From NCBI GenBank assembly GCA_026014585.1, contig JAOZIA010000013.1:34848-98847 (forward strand): DNA of 64,000 bases, written 5' to 3'. A program made the position numbers and the translations under genes. Of this stretch, positions 43,617 through 52,297 are shown piece by piece; positions within the stretch are counted from its first letter, which is position 1; each line of letters opens with the position of its first letter. The notes beneath the pieces were generated by a model. The model made no database searches. It was given only the letters and a program-made list of their open reading frames with translations, and was not told the origin of the DNA. The DNA comes from Candidatus Bathyarchaeota archaeon. Its GTDB lineage: Archaea; Thermoproteota; Bathyarchaeia; Bathyarchaeales; Bathycorpusculaceae.

Positions 43617-45799
43617 TGCTTACTCCTTATGGCATTTGAAGGGCAAACGGTTTCGCAGACTCCGCATCCACTGCATAGGGCGGGGTCGATTTCTGCATGT
43701 TCCCTGTTGAGGCTGATGGCGGGGCATCCGAAGTTTTTTACGCAGACGCCGCAGCCAGTGCAGTTGTCTTGGACTTCGCGTGGTGTTCCCCGTTCGGTTT
43801 TTAGGGGGCAGGGGCGCTGGGAGATTAGAACGGAGGGTCCATCGTATTTAATTATGTCTTTTAGTGCAGTAAGGGTACTTTTTACGTCGTAGGGGTCAAC
43901 GGTTACGACTTTTTCTATGCCAAGACTTTTGGCGATAGCAGCTATGTTAACGATTTTTGCGTCATCGCCCATGGCGGTTTTTCCTGAGCCGGGTGTGGGT
44001 TGGTGACCAGTCATGGCGACTACGCGGTTATCTAAAATTACTACGCACACGTTTGAGCGGTTATAGCTAATGTTTAGCAATCCGGGCATGCCGCCGTGGA
44101 AAAACGTGGAGTCCCCAATAACTGAGAAAACCTTGTCCTTAACACCCGCATGAAACATTCCAGCGGCTTGAGAAATTCCTGCACCCATACAAAGACATGT
44201 TTGAACTGTGCTTACAGGCGGCAAGACACCGAGTGTGTAGCAGCCGATGTCTCCAGTGACGATTTTGTCTTGAGACTGACCCACGAGGTTGAGAGCGTGT
44301 TCTGGGCAGGTATCTATGCAGGCGGGTTCACCGTTGCAGCCGTCGCATACGAGGGCTTTGCGTGTGGTTGGGTGCAGAGTTATGGCGCCGTATTCGCAGG
44401 CTTCAATACACCAGCCGCAACCGTTGCATTTGTCTTGGTTTACTTGGATGTTGCCAGTGGGGGTTTTGGATAAGGCTTTTTTTGGGCAGGCAGCGATGCA
44501 TGCTGGGTTGGGGCAGGCTTTGCAGGTTGTTGCCATGTTAAGGATTTGCCCGATACGGACGGAGCGGATGCGGGATTTAAGTGGGTTGAAGACTTTTTCT
44601 TTGGTCCATGAGCAGGTGTACTCGCAGATGTCGCAGCCTACACATTTTTCGTTGTCACAGTTAACGTATTGTCTTAGGCTGTTTAGGGCATAGTAGAATG
44701 CGCGGTGGGTACATCCGGGGCATAGCGCGGGTGGTCTAGGCTGCAATTCTATGGGTTGAACTTTTTGTGGCGAGGTTGTATAATCAAGTTTTGCAAATGC
44801 GGCACGAACATTATCAGTTGTGTACTCACCAATTTCAGAGAGCCCCAACATATTTTTCCCAATAACGTCAATTTTGAGGCGCTGCAAGTTTTCCTCGATA
44901 TAAGGACGCTGTTCTTCGATAACTATGATTTTTTTGACTTGTGCAGCGAATTTTTTGGCTGTTTCTTCGGGAAAGGGGTGAACGAAACCCAGTTTTAGCC
45001 AGTTAAATTTTTTGGTGTCTAATACTGAGCGGGCGTGATAGTAACCTACTCCGCTTCCGATTATGCCGATTTCGCTTTGGTTGTCTTCAATCTGGTTAAA
45101 GAGGGAGTTTTCTGAGAGTTGTTTGGCTTTTTGTAATTGTTCTTCTAAAATGCGGTGTTGACGTATCGCGTTTGAGGGCACCATTACCCATCGTGAACCG
45201 TTTTTGTCAAATTCGGCTTGACGCGCCAGTTTTTGGATGGAACCGATTTTTACGCGGGCTTTTCCGTGGGCTACGCGGGTTGTTAATCGCAGAATTATTG
45301 GGAGTTTGAGGTTTTCGCTGATTTCGTAGGCTTCCCTTGCCATGTCTAGGGCTTCTTGGGGGGTGCCAGCATCCAGCAGAGGCAGTTTTGCATGAACTGC
45401 GAAGTATCGGGTGTCCTGCTCGTTTTGGCTACTGTGCAGGGCGGGGTCATCACAAACCGCGATAACCATTCCGCCTTCCACGCCAGTGTAGGCAAGTGTC
45501 ATTACGGCGTCAGCAGCCACGTTTAATCCAACATGTTTCATGCTGGCAATTGAACGGATTTGAGCCATAGCAGCACCCGCAGCAACTTCTACCGCAACAA
45601 TTTCATTAACGCTCCACTCTGCATAAAAATCAAGCTGTTTGGCTGCTTCTGCGAGAACTTCCAAAATTTCAGTTGAAGGCGTTCCAGGGTATGCAGCTGC
45701 AACTTTGATGCCTGCTTCTACGGCACCTCTTGCCACTGCTTCGTCTCCGTTAAGCAAGGCGAATGTACCTGGCTTGTCAACTGCGATTTTGGAAGTCAT
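43613..45799 (-). CDS. iorA: Indolepyruvate:ferredoxin oxidoreductase alpha subunit with inserted polyferredoxin
   Basis: About 728 residues from ATG 45799, ten bases after the preceding stop (the frame is open upstream to 45886, overlapping that gene). Order of domains: pyrimidine-binding half (residues 1-190; GDEAVARGAVEAGIKVAAAY), middle region, CPGCTHR at about 360, then an insertion (about 385-510) with Cys motifs CVGCDICEYTC, CKACPNPACIAAC, CNGCGWCIEAC and CDGC/CIDTCP. The thiamine diphosphate half follows (GDIGCYTLG, GDSTFFHGGMPGL). The normal IorA C-terminal two-cluster ferredoxin (CTGCGVC, CSGCGVC) ends it. The usual family length is 600-650; the insert explains the excess. It resembles the separate polyferredoxin at 43-531. 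Confidence 0.92.
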   Translation of the reverse strand: MTSKIAVDKPGTFALLNGDEAVARGAVEAGIKVAAAYPGTPSTEILEVLAEAAKQLDFYAEWSVNEIVAVEVAAGAAMAQIRSIASMKHVGLNVAADAVMTLAYTGVEGGMVIAVCDDPALHSSQNEQDTRYFAVHAKLPLLDAGTPQEALDMAREAYEISENLKLPIILRLTTRVAHGKARVKIGSIQKLARQAEFDKNGSRWVMVPSNAIRQHRILEEQLQKAKQLSENSLFNQIEDNQSEIGIIGSGVGYYHARSVLDTKKFNWLKLGFVHPFPEETAKKFAAQVKKIIVIEEQRPYIEENLQRLKIDVIGKNMLGLSEIGEYTTDNVRAAFAKLDYTTSPQKVQPIELQPRPPALCPGCTHRAFYYALNSLRQYVNCDNEKCVGCDICEYTCSWTKEKVFNPLKSRIRSVRIGQILNMATTCKACPNPACIAACPKKALSKTPTGNIQVNQDKCNGCGWCIEACEYGAITLHPTTRKALVCDGCNGEPACIDTCPEHALNLVGQSQDKIVTGDIGCYTLGVLPPVSTVQTCLCMGAGISQAAGMFHAGVKDKVFSVIGDSTFFHGGMPGLLNISYNRSNVCVVILDNRVVAMTGHQPTPGSGKTAMGDDAKIVNIAAIAKSLGIEKVVTVDPYDVKSTLTALKDIIKYDGPSVLISQRPCPLKTERGTPREVQDNCTGCGVCVKNFGCPAISLNREHAEIDPALCSGCGVCETVCPSNAIRSKQ

Positions 45800-45809
45800 A
45801 GTGGTTTCT

Positions 45810-47126
45810 CTACATTTTGCCTTTACGTAGGTCAAGCACTCTTTTGGCTTTGCCCTCGGTTCTTGGAATCTCACCTGGATTGACAATTTGTACGTCTGCG
45901 GAGATTCCTGTGACTATGTGGATGCGTTTTTGGATTTCGGCTTTGAGAAGTTTCTGGTCAACTGTTGGGTCTTTTGAGGCTGTATCTGAAAGCTCAACTT
46001 TCACCACAAAAGTATCCAACGCGCCGGGTCGGTCAATAACAATTAAGTATTGAGTGGCAAGTTCTGAGAAGCACATGACGGCGTATTCGACTTGGCTGGG
46101 AAACACGTTTACGCCTCTGATTATGAGCATGTCATCTGAGCGTCCTGTAACTCTCATCATTCTGGCGTGGGTTCGTCCGCAAGCACATTTTTCAGTTTGT
46201 ATCTTGGATATGTCGCGGGTGCGGTATCTGAGCATGGGCATGCCTGTTTTGGTGAGGGTTGTGAATACAAGTTCTCCTTCTTCGCCTTCCGCTAAAACCT
46301 CACCTGTGTCAGGGTCAATTGTTTCAACGATAAATTGGTCTTCCCAAACATGCAAGCCATCATGAGCTTCACATTCAATAGAAACACCGGGACCACACAA
46401 CTCGGTTAAGCCGTAAATATCATAGGCTTGGATGCCAAGTACCTGCTCGATGCGTTCACGGATTTTATCTGACCAAGGTTCGGCTCCAAACATTCCACGC
46501 CTAAGTTTAAGGTCTACTTGTGGATTAACGCCTTCCTGCGCCATTGTTTCAGCTAAGTAAACTGCAAAACTGGGAGTACAAGCCAGAAGAGTCACAGCTA
46601 AATCTTTCATAAGTTTGATTTGACGCTGAGTCATGCCACCGCTTGCAGGAACAATTCTTGCACCCAACTTCTGAGCACCATAATGAAAACCTAAACCACC
46701 AGTAAAAAGACCATAACCATAAGCAATATGCATTACATCGGTTTTTCTTGCTCCTGTAGTAAAAATTGAGCGGGCCATAAGCTCCTGCCACATGTCCATG
46801 TCGCTTCTTGTGTAGGCACCAACAATTGGGTTGCCTGTGGTTCCGCTGGATGCGTGGATTTCAACGATTTCTTCTGAGGGAACAGCTACCATTCCGTAGG
46901 GGTAATTGTCTTTTAGGTCACTTTTTATGGTGAAGGGGATTTTTGCTAAGTCATCCAGTGATTGGATGTCATCGGGTTTTAGGTTGACACCGTCAAATTT
47001 TTTCTTATAAAAAGCACTGTTGCTGTAGCAGTGTTTTACTTGTTGCTGGAGCTTTTTGAGCTGGAGTTTTTTGATTTCTTGTCTTGATTGGGTTTCGATA
47101 CTTTGGTTCCAGTATTTGCCGTCCAA
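45810..47126 (-). CDS. paaK: Phenylacetate-CoA ligase
   Basis: About 438 residues from TTG 47126, which has AGAGGG six bases upstream; this removes 23 unlikely residues of the longer frame. The protein shows HASSGTTGNPIVGAYT (nucleotide loop), YGYGLFTGGLGFHYGA, DIYGLTELCGPG and RYRTRDIS, all typical of PaaK. It makes aryl-acetyl-CoA from the acid with ATP, or could work in the direction of ATP formation only in unusual cases. It is immediately upstream of iorA and shares its transcript, so the operon links 2-oxoacid oxidation and CoA-ester turnover. Confidence 0.9.
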   Translation of the reverse strand: MDGKYWNQSIETQSRQEIKKLQLKKLQQQVKHCYSNSAFYKKKFDGVNLKPDDIQSLDDLAKIPFTIKSDLKDNYPYGMVAVPSEEIVEIHASSGTTGNPIVGAYTRSDMDMWQELMARSIFTTGARKTDVMHIAYGYGLFTGGLGFHYGAQKLGARIVPASGGMTQRQIKLMKDLAVTLLACTPSFAVYLAETMAQEGVNPQVDLKLRRGMFGAEPWSDKIRERIEQVLGIQAYDIYGLTELCGPGVSIECEAHDGLHVWEDQFIVETIDPDTGEVLAEGEEGELVFTTLTKTGMPMLRYRTRDISKIQTEKCACGRTHARMMRVTGRSDDMLIIRGVNVFPSQVEYAVMCFSELATQYLIVIDRPGALDTFVVKVELSDTASKDPTVDQKLLKAEIQKRIHIVTGISADVQIVNPGEIPRTEGKAKRVLDLRKGKM

Positions 47127-47294
47127 GCGTGTCCCTCTCAAATTTACGAGATTGATACACTTTTGTGATGTGACTGTTACATAAAAGTTCCCCAAAGCAT
47201 CATCTAAAAAACATTAAGCTACACCAAAGCGGTTGTACCCAAAAAAATGAGTTTCTTACGTAAAAAGATGGGTGATCAGGTTTTCTTGTGAGCT

Positions 47295-47942
47295 TTAGTA
47301 TTTGTCTATAAGGTCATCCCAGAATTTAGAACGGGTTTTCTTTCGCACAAGTTGCCCATCAACACATTTTTCGTCTGCTCTAATCTTCCAAGCCCTAATA
47401 AGAACAAAGATAAGAAATATTCTTGCGTAGATTGTAAGAGACATCATCCATGAGTAAACGTCCACAACAGTGAAGCCCAAGTTTAAACTGAAAAGGAAAG
47501 TGTTACTTGGAATAAACCAATGAGTAAAGTAAAGACCTAAATCAGGGATTCGGGTGCTGCCAAAAAGGTAACCAACGGGACCATAAAATATATCATTCAT
47601 CAACGAGGCAATTAAGCCTAAAGCCAAGGTAAGTCTGATGTTTCGCTTAAAACTTAGGGCGGAGAGGGCAAAGAAGGGAAAAAAGTACATGGGAATTAGC
47701 CATAAATGGTAGCCACTACTTCCCCCGAACACCAAGTCAATGTAGTTTATGAAAACTACGCCGTAGACTATTGCAAGCACAATGTAGAGCTTGAATTTTT
47801 TGTTCACTATTTCCAGAAGTTTTCGTCTTTCAACCTCGTTTGGGTCGTCACATGACAAAAACGTCACCAAATATCTGATATAAATGCACCAAAAATCGAC
47901 AAATACCACTAAGACATAAATCAAATTAAAGCTTTCTTTCAA
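47295..47942 (-). CDS. Uncharacterised multi-pass membrane protein
   Basis: A 215-residue protein with about six hydrophobic helices (LIYVLVVFVDFWCIYI near the start, YGVVFINYIDLVF, YFFPFFALSALSF and ARIFLIFVLIRAW). The C-terminal tail is basic. No family is recognised. The start given is TTG 47942 with no clear ribosome site, so the exact 5' end is open. It sits alone between the paaK and kelch genes. Confidence 0.55.
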   Translation of the reverse strand: MKESFNLIYVLVVFVDFWCIYIRYLVTFLSCDDPNEVERRKLLEIVNKKFKLYIVLAIVYGVVFINYIDLVFGGSSGYHLWLIPMYFFPFFALSALSFKRNIRLTLALGLIASLMNDIFYGPVGYLFGSTRIPDLGLYFTHWFIPSNTFLFSLNLGFTVVDVYSWMMSLTIYARIFLIFVLIRAWKIRADEKCVDGQLVRKKTRSKFWDDLIDKY

Positions 47943-48091
47943 GCAAACGATTAAAAGCTACAAAGCAAAGTTTAGAAAATTAATGTCCCACAGCACACAA
48001 CGTACCACCCCCAAAATAAAACAACAGCACAACTGCCATTTCTCAAAATAAAGCACTCAACAACCCCAAACAGAAAAATTGAACCATCGAT

Positions 48092-49399
48092 TTAGTGGTT
48101 GTGTTTTTTGTAGATAAGCAACATGCTTATGGCAACTATTACCGCTACAGCCACACCCACTCCTGACAGGATCACTGACAAAGGCAGATTTTCCTGTTGC
48201 AACATAAGTTTTTCATCTTGTAAAACAACGCTAAAGGTGACTGATTGGAGTTCAACGTTTTGCCCTTGAGTATTTCTAGCATAAACCGTTAAAGTATGAG
48301 CACCCTCAACCAAACCATCCAGCGTGATATTGCCCGCCAACAAAACAGTGACTTGACCATCAAGACTGTACCACAACGATTCCGCTGAGCCCTCAATTGT
48401 AAAATGCAAGGGTATACTGTTTGAAGGGTAGGTTACATTGTTTTGAGGAGAAGAAAACATGGCAGTTGGCGGCGTATAATAACCAGCAGGCGTATACCGC
48501 TCGTTAGCAGCAGAATAAACAGTTCCTGAACCACTAGGGTCTATGCCTCCAATAGCGTATATGCGGTCGTCAACCACTGCAACACCCAAATGCAACCTAG
48601 ACGTAGGAATACAGACTCCTGTGCTCCAACGATTTGTCAACGGGTCATAAATCGTATTTGAATGCCCATAAAGACCACCAATATTATAGAATCGTTTAGG
48701 AGCATAGGTGCCCGTTGTTGCTCCACCCGCATTATAGTTAGCTTGGTATGGATTAGCAGAACCATGATCCCAAGTGTTTGTTTGTGGATCATAAATTCTC
48801 ACGCCACCAAGGTAAATTTTGCCATCAATAACCGCTGAAACACCATACACGCTACCATCCGGTATTGGCATCATAGTTGCCCACGTGTCAGTTTCCGTAT
48901 CATACATCTCGTTTAAATCGCAACCGATAGGTGTTCCCAGAAACGTGTCATTGAATCCGCCTAGAAGATAGATTTTTCCGTCAACACAACTTGCCGTTAA
49001 GCATGACCTTGGCGTGGGCATCGGTGTAGTAGTTGCCCAAGAATCAGTTTCTGTATCATAAACCATTGTTAAACATGGGGCGAAAACGTAAATTTTGTCT
49101 TGCCAAGCCACAGTTGGCCCTCCCCCAGCTTGAGGCATAGCTGTTTTTATTGTCCACCTATTAGTTGCGGGATCATACATTTCATTTAAAGTTTCTGCGC
49201 CACTATTGCTACCTCCACCAATAGCATAAATTTTCCCACCAACTACCGCAACACTGGCAGCTCTAGCCGTTGACATGGGCTCAAGTTCATCCCAAAAATT
49301 TCCTGCAACCTCAGCACCATTAACCAGAACAATAAAAAAAAGAGACATAGTCAATGATGCAAGTGCAACTGCAACAAACAATCTGCAGAATTTTTGCAA
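48092..49399 (-). CDS. Membrane-anchored kelch-repeat protein
   Basis: About 435 residues. TTG 49399 is preferred because AGGG lies just upstream and a clear TATA (49428-49441) would fall inside the longer frame to 49498. A signal peptide (FCRLFVAVALASLTMSLFFIVL) is followed by six kelch repeats with the pattern YDPATNRWTIKTAMP and GGKIYAIGGG, forming a propeller. An Ig-like domain (TVLLAGNITLDGLVEGAHTL) and a C-terminal helix (LSVILSGVGVAVAVIVAISM) follow. It would be displayed on the cell surface. The ligand is unknown. Confidence 0.8.
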   Translation of the reverse strand: MQKFCRLFVAVALASLTMSLFFIVLVNGAEVAGNFWDELEPMSTARAASVAVVGGKIYAIGGGSNSGAETLNEMYDPATNRWTIKTAMPQAGGGPTVAWQDKIYVFAPCLTMVYDTETDSWATTTPMPTPRSCLTASCVDGKIYLLGGFNDTFLGTPIGCDLNEMYDTETDTWATMMPIPDGSVYGVSAVIDGKIYLGGVRIYDPQTNTWDHGSANPYQANYNAGGATTGTYAPKRFYNIGGLYGHSNTIYDPLTNRWSTGVCIPTSRLHLGVAVVDDRIYAIGGIDPSGSGTVYSAANERYTPAGYYTPPTAMFSSPQNNVTYPSNSIPLHFTIEGSAESLWYSLDGQVTVLLAGNITLDGLVEGAHTLTVYARNTQGQNVELQSVTFSVVLQDEKLMLQQENLPLSVILSGVGVAVAVIVAISMLLIYKKHNH

Positions 49400-49427
49400 T
49401 GTAATCCCTGATTCTATGCATGGATTA

Positions 49428-49441
49428 ATTTTATATATAAG
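49428..49441 (-). promoter_or_regulatory. TATA box of the kelch gene
   Basis: Minus strand reads CTTATATATAAAATT, a strong archaeal TATA element about 30-40 nt upstream of TTG 49399. It places the transcript start near 49408-49412, which rules out translation from the longer open frame. Confidence 0.5.
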
Positions 49442-49522
49442 ATTTTTTGTCAAAGTTTCTTGACTTAAGTTAGTCAAACTTTTTTGACCAACGTTCAAGC
49501 AAACAATTAAAAAAATAAAAAA

Positions 49523-50500
49523 TTAAGGAAGAGTCAAGTTTCCTGCAACACGCAATTTGCCGCCCTCCAAATAAAACAGCACCGCAGACTCACCCGACAA
49601 AAACGCAAGCTCCCTATCCAAACTAAGCGTCAAAGTAGTAGTTCTCCAATCCTCCGATTCAGCAACCGATTCCACCTTAGCATTAAGAAACTGCATCCAA
49701 TACCCAACATGCAAAATCATTCCTTCCTTGATGGGAGTTTGCCAGTATTTTACCAGCGACATGGGCGCGGTAAGGGTTTTTGTGGTTTTCACGTTAGCAT
49801 CAGTGGTTAAAACAGCGCCACGCTCCACATCCTCAACAGTTACGCCTTTGAGAGCAAACCCAACACGGTCACCCTCAAATGCTTCCCCAAACTCATCATC
49901 ATGCTTCTGAATCGAGCGGATTTGCGCGGTTTTTGTGCCGGGCAGAACCTTCATGGCATCATGCTTCTTCACAGAACCACCTGCAACCACCCCTAGAACT
50001 ACGACGCCGACACCTTTCACGTTAAATGCGTGGTCAACGGGCACGGTGCCTGTGGGTTTGGTTTCTGCGGGTTTTTGTTGTGAGGCATCATTTAGGAGGC
50101 GTTCGCGTAGTGCGTTTGGGTCATCGGAGATGACTTGGTATTTTTCGAGTTTAGTTCCTTTGATGAAGGGCGCGATTTTGTCTATGGTTAGGTAGTTTCG
50201 CAGGATGATGTAGCCTTCTTGGATTTTGCTGCACATGAGCAGTACGGCGGATTCGCCAAAGTTGGCGTTGACTTCCTCAACCACCAGTAGAGCTCGTGTA
50301 GATAAGGAAACCGCATAAAACAGTGGTGCAAAACGTTCAGGATACCGTGTGGGTTCAATGAGTGTTACGGTGTCTTCGCCTCGTTTGAGGTTATAGAGGG
50401 TTATGTCTGTTGAGGTTCCTTTTTTGGCAAGTGACGCGCTGTAGTTTGGTGAGCCAAGAACGGCTACGTTGAGGTTTCCCATAATCAAGACCCGAAGCAT
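49523..50500 (-). CDS. EF-Tu/SelB-like protein with degenerate GTPase domain
   Basis: About 325 residues. The end resembles elongation factor domains 2 and 3: HAFNVKGVGVVVLGVVAGGSVKKHDAMKVLPG is a typical domain-2 segment of SelB/EF-Tu relatives. The front corresponds to the G domain, but no P-loop GHVDHGKS, no DxPG and no NKxD are present (the equivalent places read LGSPNYSASLAKKG, EPTRYPERF). It therefore probably cannot hydrolyse GTP. ATG 50500 or ATG 50482 may start it. Its function is unknown; a tRNA-binding or ribosome-associated regulator is one possibility. Confidence 0.7.
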   Translation of the reverse strand: MLRVLIMGNLNVAVLGSPNYSASLAKKGTSTDITLYNLKRGEDTVTLIEPTRYPERFAPLFYAVSLSTRALLVVEEVNANFGESAVLLMCSKIQEGYIILRNYLTIDKIAPFIKGTKLEKYQVISDDPNALRERLLNDASQQKPAETKPTGTVPVDHAFNVKGVGVVVLGVVAGGSVKKHDAMKVLPGTKTAQIRSIQKHDDEFGEAFEGDRVGFALKGVTVEDVERGAVLTTDANVKTTKTLTAPMSLVKYWQTPIKEGMILHVGYWMQFLNAKVESVAESEDWRTTTLTLSLDRELAFLSGESAVLFYLEGGKLRVAGNLTLP

Positions 50501-50581
50501 TGCAAAAGTAGCCCTAAGAGATAAGTCTTTTCAAAGAAAACCTAAAAGCCAAAACACTACATGATAATGTGAGGAAAGGTT

Positions 50582-50689
50582 ATGTCACAAAAGAAATGCC
50601 CCGTCTGCAAAAAACCCTACATGTCCTTTAACAAAAAAAGCAAATACTGCAGCGACGCCTGCGCCAAAAAAGCCAACAAAACAAAATAA
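50582..50689 (+). CDS. 35-residue zinc-ribbon miniprotein
   Basis: A very short gene: start MSQKKCPVCKKPYM, end CSDACAKKANKTK. The pair CPVC and CSDAC is a treble-clef-like zinc site. GAGG and AGG lie upstream of ATG 50582 with fair spacing. Basic residues (about a third are Lys) suggest nucleic acid or ribosome contact. It stands alone between the degenerate elongation factor gene (opposite strand) and a dispersed repeat. The function is unknown. Confidence 0.6.
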   Translation: MSQKKCPVCKKPYMSFNKKSKYCSDACAKKANKTK

Positions 50690-50717
50690 CCACCATTTTT
50701 TCTTTTCAGCAACCCAT

Positions 50718-50770
50718 CTATTTGGAGCCTATTAGAAATACAATGCAGAAACCATAGAGGGGAGGTCACC
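50718..50770 (-). repeat. Dispersed intergenic repeat, copy 3
   Basis: Minus-strand reading: GGTGACCTCCCCTCTAT, then GGTTTCTGCATT, then CTAATAGGCTCCAAATAG, the last block being palindromic. It stands 29 bp after the stop of the zinc-ribbon gene, in opposite orientation to the other copies. Confidence 0.7.
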
Positions 50771-50922
50771 AATGACTCCTTTTCATACCGAAAACCAATC
50801 CACCAGTAACCACCGCTAAAGAAACGGTACAATCCTACAAACTCATGGTTTACGGCACAAACAGCTTCCGTTATTCTTATAAACCAACACCAATATTTAC
50901 TTCAGACACGCACAGGAATTGG

Positions 50923-51000
50923 GGGCCGGTAGCTCAGCACGGCTGGAGCGTTCGACTGATAATCGAAAGGTCGCCGGTTCAAATCCGGCTCGGCCCACCA
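50923..51000 (+). tRNA. tRNA-Ile (GAT)
   Basis: Cloverleaf on the plus strand: acceptor GGGCCGG/TCGGCCC, anticodon stem TTCGA/TCGAA around loop CTGATAA, T-stem GCCGG/CCGGC, discriminator A and encoded CCA. The anticodon GAT reads AUC/AUU. A TATA (CTTATAAA, near 50874) lies about 45 bp upstream. Confidence 0.95.
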
Positions 51001-51015
51001 ATCAACTTTTCCGTT

Positions 51016-51408
51016 CTAATGCAAGGCTAAACTGATTGTAAGCACGGCCAGCACAAACAGCGTCACCAAAATGTACGCCTTGTTTTTCTCCCAAACAAAA
51101 AACGCCACAGAAGCAATCGCGCGCATATAGGGGGTTAGGATGAGGATTATGATGCCTAGGGTCATGAATGTTAGGGCGGTTTCGTTGGCAAATAGGGATG
51201 TGACGGTTTGGTAGATGAAGGCAAAAAAGTTCTCCCCACTGATGTAGACGTTGTTTGCTTGGGAAATCTGTAGGTTGCCGTAGGATTGGAAGTATAGGGT
51301 GATGCCGATTATTTCAAAAATTACGCTTGCTGAGACTCCGATTATTAGTAGGTAGCTTATAGCGTTTTCAAGTTTGGATTCGCCATTGCCTAAACCTGAC
51401 CCGTTCAT
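51016..51408 (-). CDS. DUF1634 membrane protein
   Basis: A 130-residue protein with three or four helices (LLIIGVSASVIFEIIGITLYF, LGIIILILTPYMRAIASVAFFVWE and a C-terminal one). The segment LGIIILILTPYMRAIASV is the DUF1634 hallmark. DUF1634 genes typically neighbour TauE/SafE transporters, as here: the start overlaps the TauE stop by 4 bp. It probably assists that transporter. Confidence 0.85.
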   Translation of the reverse strand: MNGSGLGNGESKLENAISYLLIIGVSASVIFEIIGITLYFQSYGNLQISQANNVYISGENFFAFIYQTVTSLFANETALTFMTLGIIILILTPYMRAIASVAFFVWEKNKAYILVTLFVLAVLTISLALH

Positions 51409-52235
51409 AGTGAGGTCACTCCTTTAAAGAGCATCTGAACAATCAGCAAAACCACAATCACCATAAAGAGCACTTTGAGGTTACGGTCAGGTACCCTGTT
51501 TAGGAATCTTCCGCCAATGGACGCGCCGATTGTTACGCCGATAGCCATAGGCGCTATTAAGGTTAAATTTAGCAAACCAGAAAATAGGTAAACACTCACG
51601 CCGGCTAACGCGGTCATGCCGATTATGAAGTTGCTTGTGGCGCTGGACACTTTAGCGGGTACTTTTAGGATTTTTTCATGTATGATTACTTTGAATGCAC
51701 CTGCGCCCAACCCAAGCATTCCTCCGGCAACCCCTGCCACAAACATTCCTAAGCCGCCCAGAATCGAGTTGGTTGATTTGTATTCTACGACTTGTTTTTT
51801 GGATGCATCATAGTAGCTTCCGTGCAGTCCCAGCCATTTGGAGAGTTTGTCTTGGGTTTTTGGGGGATGGTATTCTTCTTTGAGGGCGCTGCGGACATTA
51901 ATGAAGGATGTGCAGAGAAAGCCTGCAAAGAGGAAGTATAGGAAAATGGGTGCGATGATAACTGTGATGGTTGCGCCCACGATGGCGCCAACTATTGTGA
52001 ATGCTTCAAGAAACATGGCGAGTCGTATGTTGGCTATTTTTTCTTTAACAAATGATGAGGCACTGCCACTTGAGGTGGCGATGATGGCGACCATTCCTGC
52101 TGCGACTGCTTCTTTTACTGGAACCCCACAAAGAACCAGTATAGGGGTTAACATGCTGGCTCCGCCCAAGCCTACAAGAGAACCAACAAAGCCTACGCCG
52201 ACAGAAATCAAGAGCAGAGTAAGCATGTCTATCAA
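51405..52235 (-). CDS. TauE/SafE-family anion exporter
   Basis: A 276-residue membrane protein with eight helices. The family blocks GVGFVGSLVGLGGASMLTPIL (N-terminal half) and GVAGGMLGLGAGAFKVII (C-terminal half) are a clear internal repeat. Members move sulfite, sulfonates or related organic anions. The substrate here is not predictable. It forms an operon with the DUF1634 gene. Confidence 0.88.
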   Translation of the reverse strand: MIDMLTLLLISVGVGFVGSLVGLGGASMLTPILVLCGVPVKEAVAAGMVAIIATSSGSASSFVKEKIANIRLAMFLEAFTIVGAIVGATITVIIAPIFLYFLFAGFLCTSFINVRSALKEEYHPPKTQDKLSKWLGLHGSYYDASKKQVVEYKSTNSILGGLGMFVAGVAGGMLGLGAGAFKVIIHEKILKVPAKVSSATSNFIIGMTALAGVSVYLFSGLLNLTLIAPMAIGVTIGASIGGRFLNRVPDRNLKVLFMVIVVLLIVQMLFKGVTSL

Positions 52236-52297
52236 GGGTTAAGCCTCATGTTAAAAAACAAGATGAAGTAATTAAAGACACGGGCTAGTTTGTTGGG

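Noticed and set aside
49400..49498. N-terminal extension of the kelch protein
   Set aside because: A strong TATA box lies inside it and the signal peptide is best placed after TTG 49399.
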